DNA of 64,000 nucleotides from Methylobacteriaceae bacterium (GCA_947444195.1 CANEZL010000003.1:1-64000); one strand, 5' to 3'; counted from the first letter of the stretch, positions 26,187 to 35,121 are shown. Translations and numbers: made by a program. The notes: generated from the sequence alone by a model not told the origin.

Positions 26187-28880
26187 ATGATGCCTGACGG
26201 CGCGAGCGGCGGCCTCGACCACGCCGCGATCCTCGACGCGGTCGACGGCCTGATCCTCCGGATCGATGCCGGTGCCGCGGTGGCCTACGCCTCCGCGGGC
26301 GCCCGCGCGCTCCTGGGGCGCGACCCCGCCGCCCTGACCGGCAGCCCCCTCGCCGCCCTCCTCCACCCGGAGGACGGCGCCGCGCTGGCGGCTCTCCTCG
26401 CCCGCCGCGAGCCCGCCCGCGCGGCGGGCCTGCGCCTGCGCACGGGACGCGGCGGCTTCGTCCCCGTGGTCGTCGCCCTCAGTCCGGCATCGGGCACGGG
26501 CTGGCGCGTGGCGACGATCCGGCCGCTCCCGGACGCCGGCCGGCCGGCGGACCGGCCGGAGGAGGCGCGCGCGGGCCTGCGCATGAGCGGCGACTATTAC
26601 CGGGTGCTCGCCGACACCCTGCCCCAGCTCATCTGGATGGAGCGCGCCGATACCGGCGAGACCATCTACGCCAACAGCGCCTTCGCCGAGTATTGCGGGG
26701 CCCTGCCCCCCTCGCGGGAGGCGCGCACGGACCGCTTCCACCCGGAGGACGCCCCCCGCATCGCCGCCGCCTGCGCGCAGGCCCGGGACGGTTCCTGCGA
26801 GGTCCAGGCGCGGGTGCGCGGCCGCGCCTGCGGCTACCGCTGGCACCAGCTCGTGTTCCGCCCCCTGCGCCGGGACGGGCAGCTGCTGGGCTGGCTCGGC
26901 TCGGCCCTCGACATCGACGAGATCGTCATCGCCCGCAAGGCGCTCGAGGAGACCGGGGACCTCCTGCGCCTCGCGCAGGAGGCGGCGGGCGCCGGATTGT
27001 TCGACATCAATCTGGGCACGCGCGACATGATCCTCTCCCCCGAGAGCGCGCGGCGGCACGGGCTGCCGGGGGACCGGCCGGCGGTGATCGGCCTCGCCCA
27101 CTGGATGCGGCGCATCGTGCCCCAGGACCGCGCGCCGACGCTCCGGGCCGTGCGGGCGGCCCTGGCCGCGCGGCGGACCTTCGACGTGGCCTTCCGGGTC
27201 TCCGCCGGCGCGGGCGCCCGCCGCTGGATCCAGGCGATCGGTCGGCCCTATCACGACGCGGAGGGGGTGGCCCGGCGCCTCACGGGCCTGACCCTCGACA
27301 TCACCTCGCGCATGGACACGGAGCGGGCCCTGGTGGAGGCCACCAGCGCGGCCGAGGCGGCCCGCGCCCAGGCCGAGCGCGCCAACGCCGCCAAGACCGA
27401 TTTCCTCTCCGCCATGAGCCACGAGATCCGCACGCCCCTCAACGCGGTGATCGGCTTCGCCCACCTCCTCGCCGAGTCCGGCCGCCTGGAGGGGGACCTG
27501 CGCCGCTACGCCGACCTCGCCCGGATCGCCGGGGAGAGCCTGCGCACCGTGGTCGACGACATCCTCGACTTCGCCGCCGTGGAATCCGGCCGGATCGGCC
27601 TCTGCACGGAGCCCTTCGCCCTGCGCGAGCTCCTCGACACCTGCCTCGGCATCGTCGGCACCGCGGCCGCGGACAAGGGGCTGACGATGAGCCTGGTCGT
27701 GGAGGAAGCCGTTCCGGACGGTCTCGTCGGCGACGCGGGCCGGCTCCGCCAGATCCTCCTGAATCTCCTCAACAACGCGGTGAAGTTCACGCGCACGGGC
27801 AGCATCTCGGTCGGCCTCAGCCACGGGGGCCGCACGCCCGCGGGGGAGCTCATCGGGTTCAGCGTGTCCGATACGGGGATCGGCATCGCCCCCGACCAGC
27901 AGGGCCGGCTGTTCGAGCGCTTCCATCAGGCCGACAGCTCGATCCGGCGCGATTTCGGCGGCACCGGCCTCGGGCTCGCGATCAGCCGCCAACTCGTGGA
28001 GCGCATGGGGGGCACGATCGGCCTCGTCTCCGAGGTCGGTCAGGGCTCGACCTTCTCCTTCACCCTGATCCTGCCGCGCGCGGACGCCGCGCGGCCGGAC
28101 CTGCCGCGGGTCCCCGCGGGCGCGGCGCGGACCGGGCGGATCCTCCTGGTCGAGGATTTCGAGCTGAACCGGGAACTCGCCTGCACCGTGCTCCGCTCGG
28201 CCGGCCACACCGTCGACGTCGCCGTGGATGGGCTCTCGGCCGTCCGCGCGGTGGCGGACGGGGCCTACGACCTCGTCCTCATGGACATCCAGATGCCCGG
28301 CATCGACGGGATGACGGCCACCCGCCTGATCCGCGCCCTGCCGGGGCCCGCCGCCGCGGTCCCGGTGGTGGCGATGACCGCCAACGTCCTGCCGGACCAG
28401 ATCCGCGCCTTCGCCGAGGCGGGCATGGACGGCCATGTCGCCAAGCCGTTCCAGCCCGCGGAACTGCGCGCCGCGGTGGAGCGGTGGCTCGGAGGGGCCG
28501 CGCCGGTTCCGACCGCTGCCTCAGACGAGCCGGCTCCCACCCTCGACCGGGCTCGCCACGCGGAGAACCTCGCCCTGCTGACGCCGGAGACCCTGACGCG
28601 TCTCCTGCGGCATTTCCGTGCGGAACTCGCCGACGCCTTCACGGCACCCGACCGGCCGGCCCTGCGCCGGGAAGCGCACACCCTCGCCTCGGCCGCGGGC
28701 CTTCTCGGCTTCGCGGCGCTGAGCCAAGCCTGCCTCGCCCTGGAAAGCGCGGACGAAGCTGCCCTCCCCGCCCGGCTGGCCGAGGCCCGCCGCCTGGCCG
28801 CCGTGGCGGCGGATGAGGCAGCCGCGCTGCTTGCGACGACGGAACCGGCCCCGCCTCCCCACGAGGGCTCGCCGGGTTGA
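26187..28880 (+). CDS. Hybrid sensor histidine kinase (PAS-HisKA-HATPase-REC-Hpt)
   Basis: An 897-residue cytoplasmic signalling protein with no membrane segment. Three PAS-like regions occupy about 8-120, 133-245 and 255-370. The dimerisation/phosphoacceptor H-box is FLSAMSHEIRTPLN with His412. The ATPase domain carries N, G1 and G2 motifs (LLNLLNNAVKFT, VSDTGIGIAP, GGTGLGLAIS). A receiver domain follows with Asp700 in LVLMDIQMPGIDG and lysine in AKPFQP, then a C-terminal Hpt domain with His831 in REAHTLASAAGLLGF. The full phosphorelay is thus carried in one chain, and the final output regulator must be elsewhere. The PilZ gene is divergent. The sensed signal is unknown. Confidence 0.92.
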   Translation: MMPDGASGGLDHAAILDAVDGLILRIDAGAAVAYASAGARALLGRDPAALTGSPLAALLHPEDGAALAALLARREPARAAGLRLRTGRGGFVPVVVALSPASGTGWRVATIRPLPDAGRPADRPEEARAGLRMSGDYYRVLADTLPQLIWMERADTGETIYANSAFAEYCGALPPSREARTDRFHPEDAPRIAAACAQARDGSCEVQARVRGRACGYRWHQLVFRPLRRDGQLLGWLGSALDIDEIVIARKALEETGDLLRLAQEAAGAGLFDINLGTRDMILSPESARRHGLPGDRPAVIGLAHWMRRIVPQDRAPTLRAVRAALAARRTFDVAFRVSAGAGARRWIQAIGRPYHDAEGVARRLTGLTLDITSRMDTERALVEATSAAEAARAQAERANAAKTDFLSAMSHEIRTPLNAVIGFAHLLAESGRLEGDLRRYADLARIAGESLRTVVDDILDFAAVESGRIGLCTEPFALRELLDTCLGIVGTAAADKGLTMSLVVEEAVPDGLVGDAGRLRQILLNLLNNAVKFTRTGSISVGLSHGGRTPAGELIGFSVSDTGIGIAPDQQGRLFERFHQADSSIRRDFGGTGLGLAISRQLVERMGGTIGLVSEVGQGSTFSFTLILPRADAARPDLPRVPAGAARTGRILLVEDFELNRELACTVLRSAGHTVDVAVDGLSAVRAVADGAYDLVLMDIQMPGIDGMTATRLIRALPGPAAAVPVVAMTANVLPDQIRAFAEAGMDGHVAKPFQPAELRAAVERWLGGAAPVPTAASDEPAPTLDRARHAENLALLTPETLTRLLRHFRAELADAFTAPDRPALRREAHTLASAAGLLGFAALSQACLALESADEAALPARLAEARRLAAVAADEAAALLATTEPAPPPHEGSPG

Positions 28881-29229
28881 GCGGATCGATTTCGCGAGGC
28901 TGATCCATCAAAGCAGATCACGCAGCCCGAGAAGCGCCCTGGATACGGGACCGCTCCGACGTCGGTTTGCTTCTCCGATGCCGGCGAGCCGTTCGCCCTA
29001 AACAGCCGAGTCCCATCACGTGTTGTTCGAGCTGGTCCGCGCCAGCCGCGATCCGACCGATCTCGTCCCCACAGGCGTAGACAATGCACCGGCTCAGTCA
29101 GGCCCCCTGACCGACCGTTTGCTCGGGGCGATCCCGGTCGCGAACGCCCCTCATGGAGCTCGATCGCCTCAAAACGCGAACGGCCGGGCTCTCGCCCGGC
29201 CGTGAACGGTCTTCCCGCGGACCTGAGGC
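28881..29229. other. 349-bp intergenic region between hybrid kinase and hpnJ 3' ends
   Basis: No recognisable gene. The only clear structure is the hairpin at 29180-29203 next to the end of hpnJ. Open frames here are short and lack initiation signals. Confidence 0.6.
29180..29203 (-). terminator. Terminator-like hairpin after hpnJ
   Basis: ACGGCCGGGC (29180-29189) and GCCCGGCCGT (29194-29203) form a perfect 10-bp stem with a 4-nt loop. On the minus strand it is followed by TCGCGTTTTG, a short T-run. It lies 27 bp beyond the hpnJ stop and should end the hopanoid operon transcript. Confidence 0.7.
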
Positions 29230-30663
29230 TCAGGCGGCCTTGGAGACGCCCTGGCGCTCCCGCAGGAAGTGCCAGAACTCGACGCCCTCGCGGAGGCGGC
29301 GCTTCATCATCTCGGGCGAGCGGACCATCTCGCCGACGATGGAGGCGATCTTCGGGGCGCGGAAGTAGAACTTCTTGTAGAACTCCTCCACCGCGGCGAA
29401 GATCTCCGAGTGCGACAGGTGGGGATAGTGCAGCGGGGCGATCTGCACGCCGTTCTCGTCGACGAGCTCGGCGTTCTCCACGTCCAGCCACCCGTTCTCC
29501 ACGGCCTGCTTGTAGAGGAAGGTGCCCGGATACGGCGCGGCGAGCGAGACCTGGATGGTGTGCGGGTTGATGCGCTTGGCGAAGGCGATCGTCTCCTGGA
29601 TCGTCTCCTTCGTCTCGCCCGGCAGGCCGACGATGAAGGTGCCGTGGATGGCGATGCCGAGCTCGTGGCAGTCCTTGGTGAACTTCTCCGCCACCTCGAC
29701 GCGCATGCCCTTCTTGATGTTGTTGAGGATCTTCTGGTTGCCGGACTCGTAGCCGACGAGCAGCAGGCGCAGGCCGTTGTCCTTCAGCACCTTCAGGGTC
29801 TCGCGCGGCACGTTGGCCTTCGCGTTGCAGGACCAGGTGACGCCGAGCTTGCCCAGCTCCCGGGCGATCTCCTCGGCGCGGGGCAGGTTGTCGGTGAAGG
29901 TGTCGTCGTCGAAGAAGAACTCCTTCGTCTGCGGGAATTCCTTCATGCAGTACTTGATCTCTTCGATCACGTGCGCGACCGAACGGGTACGGTAGGTGTG
30001 CCCGCCCACCGTCTGCGGCCACAGGCAGAAGGTGCAGCGGCTCTTGCAGCCGCGGCCGGAGTAGAAAGAGATGTACGGGTGCTTGAGGTACCCGATGAAG
30101 TACTTCTCCATCTCGAGGTCGCGCTTGTACACGCTCGTGACGAAGGGGAGCTGGTCCATGTCGGTCATGATCTCGCGGTCCTCGTTATGGACCACGACGC
30201 CGTCGGCGTTGCGATAGGACAGACCCTTGATCTCGGACAGCGGCACGCCGTCGGCGACTTCCTTCACGGTGAAGTCGAACTCGTTGCGGGCGCAGAAATC
30301 GACGACCGGGGCCTGGGCCATGGAGCCGTCGGCGTCCACCGCGACCTTGGCGCCGATCAGGCCGGCGATGAGCTTGGGGTTGGCGGCCTTCAGCGCCTCG
30401 ATGGTCTTCACGTCCGACTTGAAGGACGGCACCGAGGTGTGGAGCACCACGAGGTCGAAATCGTTGGCCTGGGCCACGATCTCGTCGAGCTTGATGTTGT
30501 GCGGGGGCGCGTCGATCAGCTTCGAGTTCGGCACCAGGGCGGCCGGCTGGGCCAGCCAGGTCGGGTACCAGAACGACTTGATCTCGCGCTTGGCCTGGTA
30601 GCGGGAGCCGGCGCCGCCGTCGAACCCGTCGAAGGTGGGGGCCTGGAGGAAGAGCGTGCGCAT
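29230..30663 (-). CDS. hpnJ: Hopanoid side-chain radical SAM protein HpnJ
   Basis: A 477-residue B12-binding-type radical SAM protein. The N-terminal cobalamin-type fold (LVVLHTSVPSFKSD) is followed by the iron-sulfur motif CKSRCTFC (Cys206, Cys210, Cys213). HpnJ converts the glucosamine head group of bacteriohopanetetrol glucosamine into the cyclopentitol of BHT cyclitol ether by ring contraction. The ATG at 30663 is used; a TTG 9 bp earlier has slightly better Shine-Dalgarno spacing. It is the last gene of hpnL-hpnM-hpnI-hpnJ, starts 57 bp after hpnI and is closed by a hairpin. Confidence 0.93.
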   Translation of the reverse strand: MRTLFLQAPTFDGFDGGAGSRYQAKREIKSFWYPTWLAQPAALVPNSKLIDAPPHNIKLDEIVAQANDFDLVVLHTSVPSFKSDVKTIEALKAANPKLIAGLIGAKVAVDADGSMAQAPVVDFCARNEFDFTVKEVADGVPLSEIKGLSYRNADGVVVHNEDREIMTDMDQLPFVTSVYKRDLEMEKYFIGYLKHPYISFYSGRGCKSRCTFCLWPQTVGGHTYRTRSVAHVIEEIKYCMKEFPQTKEFFFDDDTFTDNLPRAEEIARELGKLGVTWSCNAKANVPRETLKVLKDNGLRLLLVGYESGNQKILNNIKKGMRVEVAEKFTKDCHELGIAIHGTFIVGLPGETKETIQETIAFAKRINPHTIQVSLAAPYPGTFLYKQAVENGWLDVENAELVDENGVQIAPLHYPHLSHSEIFAAVEEFYKKFYFRAPKIASIVGEMVRSPEMMKRRLREGVEFWHFLRERQGVSKAA

Positions 30664-30720
30664 GGGGTTCAAGGCCTCAGTGCAGTGCCGGGTTGCGGAT
30701 GCGGGTGGGGGATTTCGGGA

Positions 30721-31914
30721 TCAGGCCGTCGGCGCCTCGGCATCCTTGCCGAGCTGCGCTTCGGGGATCAGCGTGCCGTCCGCAACCACGCGATAATCAT
30801 GACCTTTCCATGTCACCGCCCCCGACACGAACCCCCATGAGAAGTTCGCGAAGGAGAGGATGTCGCGGATCGGCAACAGCCAGTAGGGGTGCGCGTCCAG
30901 GCCGAAGGCGCGCTCCAGGCGCGCGCACAGGACGATGCGGCAGGCCAGCGCCAGGGCGGCCACCGCCAGCGCGGGGGTGCCGGCGCCGGGCAGGAGCGCG
31001 CCGATCAGCGCGAGGGGGAAGGCATGGGTGACGATGGAGCCGGCATAGCCGCCCGGATCGACGTTGCGGATCGTGCGGTTCCAGCGCAGCTCGTGCCGCC
31101 ACAGGCCGCGGATCTCGGTGTCCACGCAGGTGTGGCCGATGGTGAAGTTCGGGATCACGACCCGGCCGCCGAGATCGCGCAGGGCCTCGCCGAGCTCGTA
31201 ATCGTCGGCCAGATCGTTGCGGATCCGCTGGAAGCCGCCGATCGCCGCGAGTGATTCGGTCCGGAAGGCGATGGTGGAGCCGAAGCACGGCTTGGCGAGG
31301 CCGAGGGCGGTGCCCATGACGACGTTGGGCAGGAACTGCACGTCGATGGCGAGCGCCGAGAGATGGGCGTAGACCCCGCGGTCGGCCGGCACGCCGTGAT
31401 AGAGGCAGGTGACGCCGGTGACGCCCGGCTGCGACAGGGCGGCGACCACGCGCTCCAGGTAGTCCGGCCGCACCACCATGTCGCTGTCGGCGAGCACGAT
31501 CACCGCGTGGGCGATCCGCTCGGCCATGTTGATGAGGTTGGAGACCTTGCGGTTGGAGCCGTGCTGGCGCGGATCGACGACGAGGTCGATGCGCAGGGCC
31601 GGATAGGCGGCCTGCAGGCGCTCAACCACGCCGATGGCCGGATCGGCGGCGTTCTGCACGCCGAACACGATCTGGACGGGGCCGGCATAGTCCTGGCGGC
31701 AGAAGGTCTCGAGATTCTCGTAGAGGCGGGGTTCGAGCCCGCAGAGGGGCTTGAGCACCGTGACGGAGGGGGCCGCCGTCTCGGCGGGGAGCCGGGCGGG
31801 CGCGGCCGCGGCGAAGCGGCCCGCGAGCCACGCGGCGGTCAGCCCGTAGACGCAGCCGGCCACCGCCACGATCAGCAGGAGCGGCGAGAGCCAGGTCAGG
31901 TCCCAGAAGGTCAT
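30721..31914 (-). CDS. hpnI: Hopanoid glycosyltransferase HpnI
   Basis: A 397-residue membrane-bound family 2 glycosyltransferase. An N-terminal membrane helix (LLLIVAVAGCVYGLTAAWL) is followed by the nucleotide-sugar domain (SVTVLKPLCGLEP), the DxD-type motif VLADSDMVV, the base-containing DDYELGEALR segment and a QxxRW-like HELRW, then further C-terminal helices. HpnI transfers N-acetylglucosamine to bacteriohopanetetrol; the deacetylase HpnK then gives BHT glucosamine for HpnJ. hpnK is not in this window and must lie elsewhere if the pathway is complete. Confidence 0.92.
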   Translation of the reverse strand: MTFWDLTWLSPLLLIVAVAGCVYGLTAAWLAGRFAAAAPARLPAETAAPSVTVLKPLCGLEPRLYENLETFCRQDYAGPVQIVFGVQNAADPAIGVVERLQAAYPALRIDLVVDPRQHGSNRKVSNLINMAERIAHAVIVLADSDMVVRPDYLERVVAALSQPGVTGVTCLYHGVPADRGVYAHLSALAIDVQFLPNVVMGTALGLAKPCFGSTIAFRTESLAAIGGFQRIRNDLADDYELGEALRDLGGRVVIPNFTIGHTCVDTEIRGLWRHELRWNRTIRNVDPGGYAGSIVTHAFPLALIGALLPGAGTPALAVAALALACRIVLCARLERAFGLDAHPYWLLPIRDILSFANFSWGFVSGAVTWKGHDYRVVADGTLIPEAQLGKDAEAPTA

Positions 31915-31980
31915 CGGGGGATCGCTCGTTCGCGGGAGTCGAGTGCCGCGAGGGCGGCGTGGCGCGTCAATGCGGGCCGT

Positions 31981-32580
31981 TCAAGGCGCTGGTTTGACCG
32001 CGAGCATGCCTTCGGTGCGCTTGCGCAGGAATGTCACCGCGCCGTCGGCGCCGCCGGTCTTCAGGGCCTCGCCGAGGCTGGCGCGCTGGCCGGCGACCTC
32101 GCTGACATTGCCGTTGAGGAGCACGTCGGTGACGCGGTTGTCGTCGTTCAGGACGAAGTCGATCTGCGATTCGTCGCCGTCCGGCGTGGTCACGCGGGTC
32201 TGCACGACGCTGCCCGGCGAGCGCTTCTCGGAGCCCTGCACCTCGAACTTGCCGCCGACCGCCTGCTTGAGCCGGTTGGCGTAGGTGACGATGAAGTTGC
32301 GCCGGAAGGCCTCGGTCACGGCGCCCTGCTGCTCGGGCGTGAAGCCGGACCAGGCCGACCCCACCGCGAGCCGCACCATGGCGGGGAAGTCGAAGGTCTC
32401 CTCGAGCACGGGGCCGACGGCGGCCACCCGCTCCGGGAGCGGCGGCGCGCCGTTGCGCACCGTCTCCTCGAAGCGCGCGTAGATCTTGCGCACGGTATCC
32501 GCGGCGGGATCGTCCGCGGCGCCCGCGGGCGTTCCGGAGACGAGGGCGAGGGCGAGCAGGCCGAGGCGGATCAGGCGCAC
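31981..32580 (-). CDS. hpnM: Hopanoid-associated MlaC-type transport protein HpnM
   Basis: A 199-residue exported protein with a GTG start that overlaps the end of hpnL by 10 bp. The signal peptide is VRLIRLGLLALALVSGTPAGA. The mature part is an MlaC/Ttg2D-like lipid-binding domain: FDFPAMVRLAVGSAWSGFTPEQ, TEAFRRNFIVTYANRL, then VLLNGNVSEVAGQRASL. HpnM proteins are found with hopanoid genes and are thought to carry hopanoids across the periplasm together with the RND-type HpnN, which is not in this window. The GGAG upstream and the overlap support the GTG. Confidence 0.88.
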   Translation of the reverse strand: MRLIRLGLLALALVSGTPAGAADDPAADTVRKIYARFEETVRNGAPPLPERVAAVGPVLEETFDFPAMVRLAVGSAWSGFTPEQQGAVTEAFRRNFIVTYANRLKQAVGGKFEVQGSEKRSPGSVVQTRVTTPDGDESQIDFVLNDDNRVTDVLLNGNVSEVAGQRASLGEALKTGGADGAVTFLRKRTEGMLAVKPAP

Positions 32581-33680
32581 TTCTTGAGGTCTCCCTCGCT
32601 GTCGGCAGGACGTACGCCCGGCATCCGTGGCGGCGCGTAGCTGTAGAGCGGGCCCAGCGTCGCCGGCTGGAGGACGGGGCCGAGGCGGCGGCCGAGGATG
32701 CGGCCGCGGCGCTCCTCCGAATCCCCGGCCTCCGCGCGCTCGGCCCGGTGCCAGAGGAACAGGCCGGGCACGCCCACGAGCACGTCGGCGAGGCGCTTCA
32801 CCAGGGACAGGGCGAGCGCCACCTCGGCCGGGATGCCGAACAGGGCGCACAGGGCGATGAGGCCGCCCTCCTGCGCGCCGAGCGCCCCCGGCACGGCGAA
32901 GGCCGCGCCGCGCACGGCCTGGGCGAGGCTCTCGATCACGACGGCCTCGGCGAAGCTCACGGGGTAGCCCATGAAGTGGAGGCAGACATAGACCTCCAGC
33001 GTGCCGATGAGCCAGCCGACGAGGTGTACGCCGATGCCGGAGCCGACCCGCAGCGGAGCGCCGTAGAGGCGGCGCAGGTTGTCGTAGAGCACGTCGACGG
33101 CGCCGAGCGCCCGCCACTCGCGGCCCGAGGCGAAGCGGTTGATGAAGCCCTGGACGACGCGGTGCCCGGCCCGGCGCTGGATCAGGTAGAAGGCCGCGAG
33201 CGCCGGCACCGCCACGGCGAGGCCGCCGGCCACCGCCCGCACGATCGGCCCGTCGCCGGAGAGCCAGAGGAGGAGGCCGAGACCGGCGACGGTGAACAGG
33301 AGCTGCGTCAGCGCCTGGGTCATCAGGTCGACGAACATGCTGGCGCCCGCCAGCCCGCCGCCGACCCCGTGCCGGGTCAGGAGGCGCGCGCCCACGAAGT
33401 CGCCCCCCACCGTCGCCACGGGCAGGAGCGTGTTGATGCCCTCACGGATGAAGCGGAGGTTGATGCAGGCGGGCAGGCTCGGACGGCCGGTCGCCGGGAA
33501 GATCACGAACCAGCCGAAGCCCGCCCAGGCGACCGCGACGGCGCGGGCCACGACTACGATGAGCGCGCCCCAGCCGGCTCCCATCACGGCAGCCGCCACG
33601 TCTTCCAGCCCGGAGGACAGGAACAGGCCGACTACCGTGCAGAGGCCCACGATCAGGGCCAGGGTCGTCAGACGCTTCAT
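32571..33680 (-). CDS. hpnL: Hopanoid-associated membrane protein HpnL
   Basis: A 369-residue integral membrane protein of the lysylphosphatidylglycerol-synthase membrane-domain (UPF0104) type. About seven to eight helices are visible, with family-typical segments such as REGINTLLPVATVGGDFVGARLL, ESLAQAVRGAAFAVPGALGAQEGG and ALSLVKRLADVLVGVPGL. HpnL is a marker of hopanoid side-chain loci; its molecular role is not settled, with flippase- or transport-type activity proposed. It is the first gene of the minus-strand operon and is divergent from the amidinotransferase, with 205 bp between the two starts. Confidence 0.9.
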   Translation of the reverse strand: MKRLTTLALIVGLCTVVGLFLSSGLEDVAAAVMGAGWGALIVVVARAVAVAWAGFGWFVIFPATGRPSLPACINLRFIREGINTLLPVATVGGDFVGARLLTRHGVGGGLAGASMFVDLMTQALTQLLFTVAGLGLLLWLSGDGPIVRAVAGGLAVAVPALAAFYLIQRRAGHRVVQGFINRFASGREWRALGAVDVLYDNLRRLYGAPLRVGSGIGVHLVGWLIGTLEVYVCLHFMGYPVSFAEAVVIESLAQAVRGAAFAVPGALGAQEGGLIALCALFGIPAEVALALSLVKRLADVLVGVPGLFLWHRAERAEAGDSEERRGRILGRRLGPVLQPATLGPLYSYAPPRMPGVRPADSEGDLKKCA

Positions 33681-33885
33681 GGTCTACTTGCAAGCTCGGG
33701 GTGGCTTGATGCTGGAATCTCGCCGCGTTTCCGACCGAAAAAGACCGCCGCGGGCATGGAGACAGAGCCAAGTTGCAGCAATGGTCGGCAATGTCTATCA
33801 CCCGATTGACACAGTGCGGGCCAAAGCGGCACCGGGCGCGACGCCCTCGGCAGACGACCGCATAAGACCGCGACAAGGGGACGAC
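33681..33885. promoter_or_regulatory. Divergent promoter region, hpnL / amidinotransferase
   Basis: A 205-bp gap between two divergent starts must hold both promoters. TTGACA occurs at 33806-33811 on the plus strand and could be a -35 element for the amidinotransferase, but no good -10 follows at normal spacing. The amidinotransferase has AAGGGG 5-8 bp before its ATG. Co-regulation of the two sides is plausible but not shown. Confidence 0.45.
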
Positions 33886-35058
33886 ATGGACCGCGAATCA
33901 TCCATCACGGCCGGCGAGGCCGTGCTCGACGACGTCGGCTACGCCGCGGGCCGCGAGGGTGCCCCGGGCGTCCCGGCGCCGCAATCGCCCGTGATGGCCT
34001 GGAACGAGTGGGACCCGCTGGAGGAGGTCATCGTCGGCTCCCTCGACGGCGCCACCATCCCGACTCACCACCTCACCGTGATCTTCAACCTGCCGCGGGC
34101 CGCGCAGCCCTTCTACCGCTTCGCCAGCGGCTGGAAGTACCCGAAGTTCATGAAGAAGCTTGCCCAGGCCGAGCTCGACAACTTCATCAAGATCCTCGCC
34201 GGCGAGGGCGTGAAGGTCCGCCGCCCGGACTCGATCGACTTCTCGAAGAAGTTCAAGGCTCCGCGCTGGTCCTCGCGCGGCTTCTGCGTGGCCTGCCCGC
34301 GCGACCCCTACCTCGTCATCGGCGACGAGATCATCGAGAGCCCGATGTGCTGGCGCTCGCGCTACTTCGAGGGCGACGCCTACCGCGCGCTCTTCAAGGA
34401 GTATTTCCGCGCCGGCGCCCGCTGGACCTCGGCCCCGCGCCCGCAGCTCATCGACGACCTCTACAACTACGATTACCGGGTGCCGAACCTGAAGGCCGGC
34501 GAGCCCATGCAGTTCACGGTCAACGAGTTCGAGCCGGTCTTCGACGCGGCCGACTTCGTGCGCTGCGGCCGCGACCTGTTCGTGACCCGCTCCAACGTCA
34601 CGAACCTGATGGGCATCGAGTGGCTGCGCCGCCATCTCGGCCCCGGCTTCCGCATCCACGAGATCGAGAGCCGCTGCCCGCAGCCGATGCACATCGACTC
34701 GTCCTTCATGCCGCTGGCCCCGGGCAAGGTGCTGGTGAACCCGGACTACATCGACGTCGAGAAGCTGCCCGCCGTGCTCAAGAAGTGGGACGTTCTGATC
34801 GCCCCGCGCCCCGACCCCGTCGAGGGCTTCATGAGCAAGATCTCGATGTGCTCGCCCTGGACCTCGATCAACGTGCTCGCCATCGACGAGAAGAAGATCG
34901 TCGTCGACCAGAGCCAGCCGACCCTGATCAAGGCGCTCAAGGACTGGGGCTTCGATCCGATTCCGGCGCCGTTCCTGTCCTACGGCCCCTTCGGCGGCTC
35001 CTTCCACTGCGCCACGCTCGACGTGCGCCGCCGCGGCACGCTGAAGTCGTACTTCTAG
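33886..35058 (+). CDS. Arginine:glycine amidinotransferase (AGAT)-family protein, candidate hopanoid guanidinylating enzyme
   Basis: A 390-residue amidinotransferase of normal AGAT length. The three catalytic residues of vertebrate AGAT are conserved with almost the same spacing: Asp220 in PVFDAADFV, His269 in PMHIDSSF and Cys375 in GGSFHCATLDVRRRG. Flanking blocks (VTNLMGIEWLRRHL, GTLKSYF) also match. AGAT moves the amidino group of arginine to an amine through a Cys-bound intermediate. No creatine pathway is expected in bacteria, and there are no siderophore or toxin genes nearby. The partner operon encodes HpnI and HpnJ, which make an amino-cyclitol hopanoid. Methylobacterium is reported to contain guanidine-substituted BHT cyclitol ether, so amidination of that amine is the favoured role (inference). 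Confidence 0.85.
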   Translation: MDRESSITAGEAVLDDVGYAAGREGAPGVPAPQSPVMAWNEWDPLEEVIVGSLDGATIPTHHLTVIFNLPRAAQPFYRFASGWKYPKFMKKLAQAELDNFIKILAGEGVKVRRPDSIDFSKKFKAPRWSSRGFCVACPRDPYLVIGDEIIESPMCWRSRYFEGDAYRALFKEYFRAGARWTSAPRPQLIDDLYNYDYRVPNLKAGEPMQFTVNEFEPVFDAADFVRCGRDLFVTRSNVTNLMGIEWLRRHLGPGFRIHEIESRCPQPMHIDSSFMPLAPGKVLVNPDYIDVEKLPAVLKKWDVLIAPRPDPVEGFMSKISMCSPWTSINVLAIDEKKIVVDQSQPTLIKALKDWGFDPIPAPFLSYGPFGGSFHCATLDVRRRGTLKSYF

Positions 35059-35121
35059 AGCGCTCTCCGCCGAAGTGGACTTCGGCTCGGCGCGAGAGAG
35101 CGCGCGAGAACAACAGCATAG
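35055..35121. repeat. Dispersed 65-bp intergenic repeat, copy 3
   Basis: It begins CTAGAGCGCTCTCCGCCGAA, whose TAG is the stop codon of the amidinotransferase gene, and runs to AACAACAGCATAG. It is closely similar to the copy at 134-200. CGCTCTC and GAGAGCG form the outer part of a potential hairpin, so it probably also serves as the terminator of this gene. Confidence 0.7.

Noticed and set aside
26160..28436. Long minus-strand frame opposite the hybrid kinase
   Set aside because: It mirrors the real gene, is rich in Gly/Arg/His/Val with no motifs, and lacks a Shine-Dalgarno site.
33886..35058. Amidinotransferase as part of a toxin or siderophore cluster (cylindrospermopsin-type)
   Set aside because: No polyketide, peptide synthetase or sulfotransferase genes are near; the only neighbouring pathway is hopanoid side-chain synthesis.
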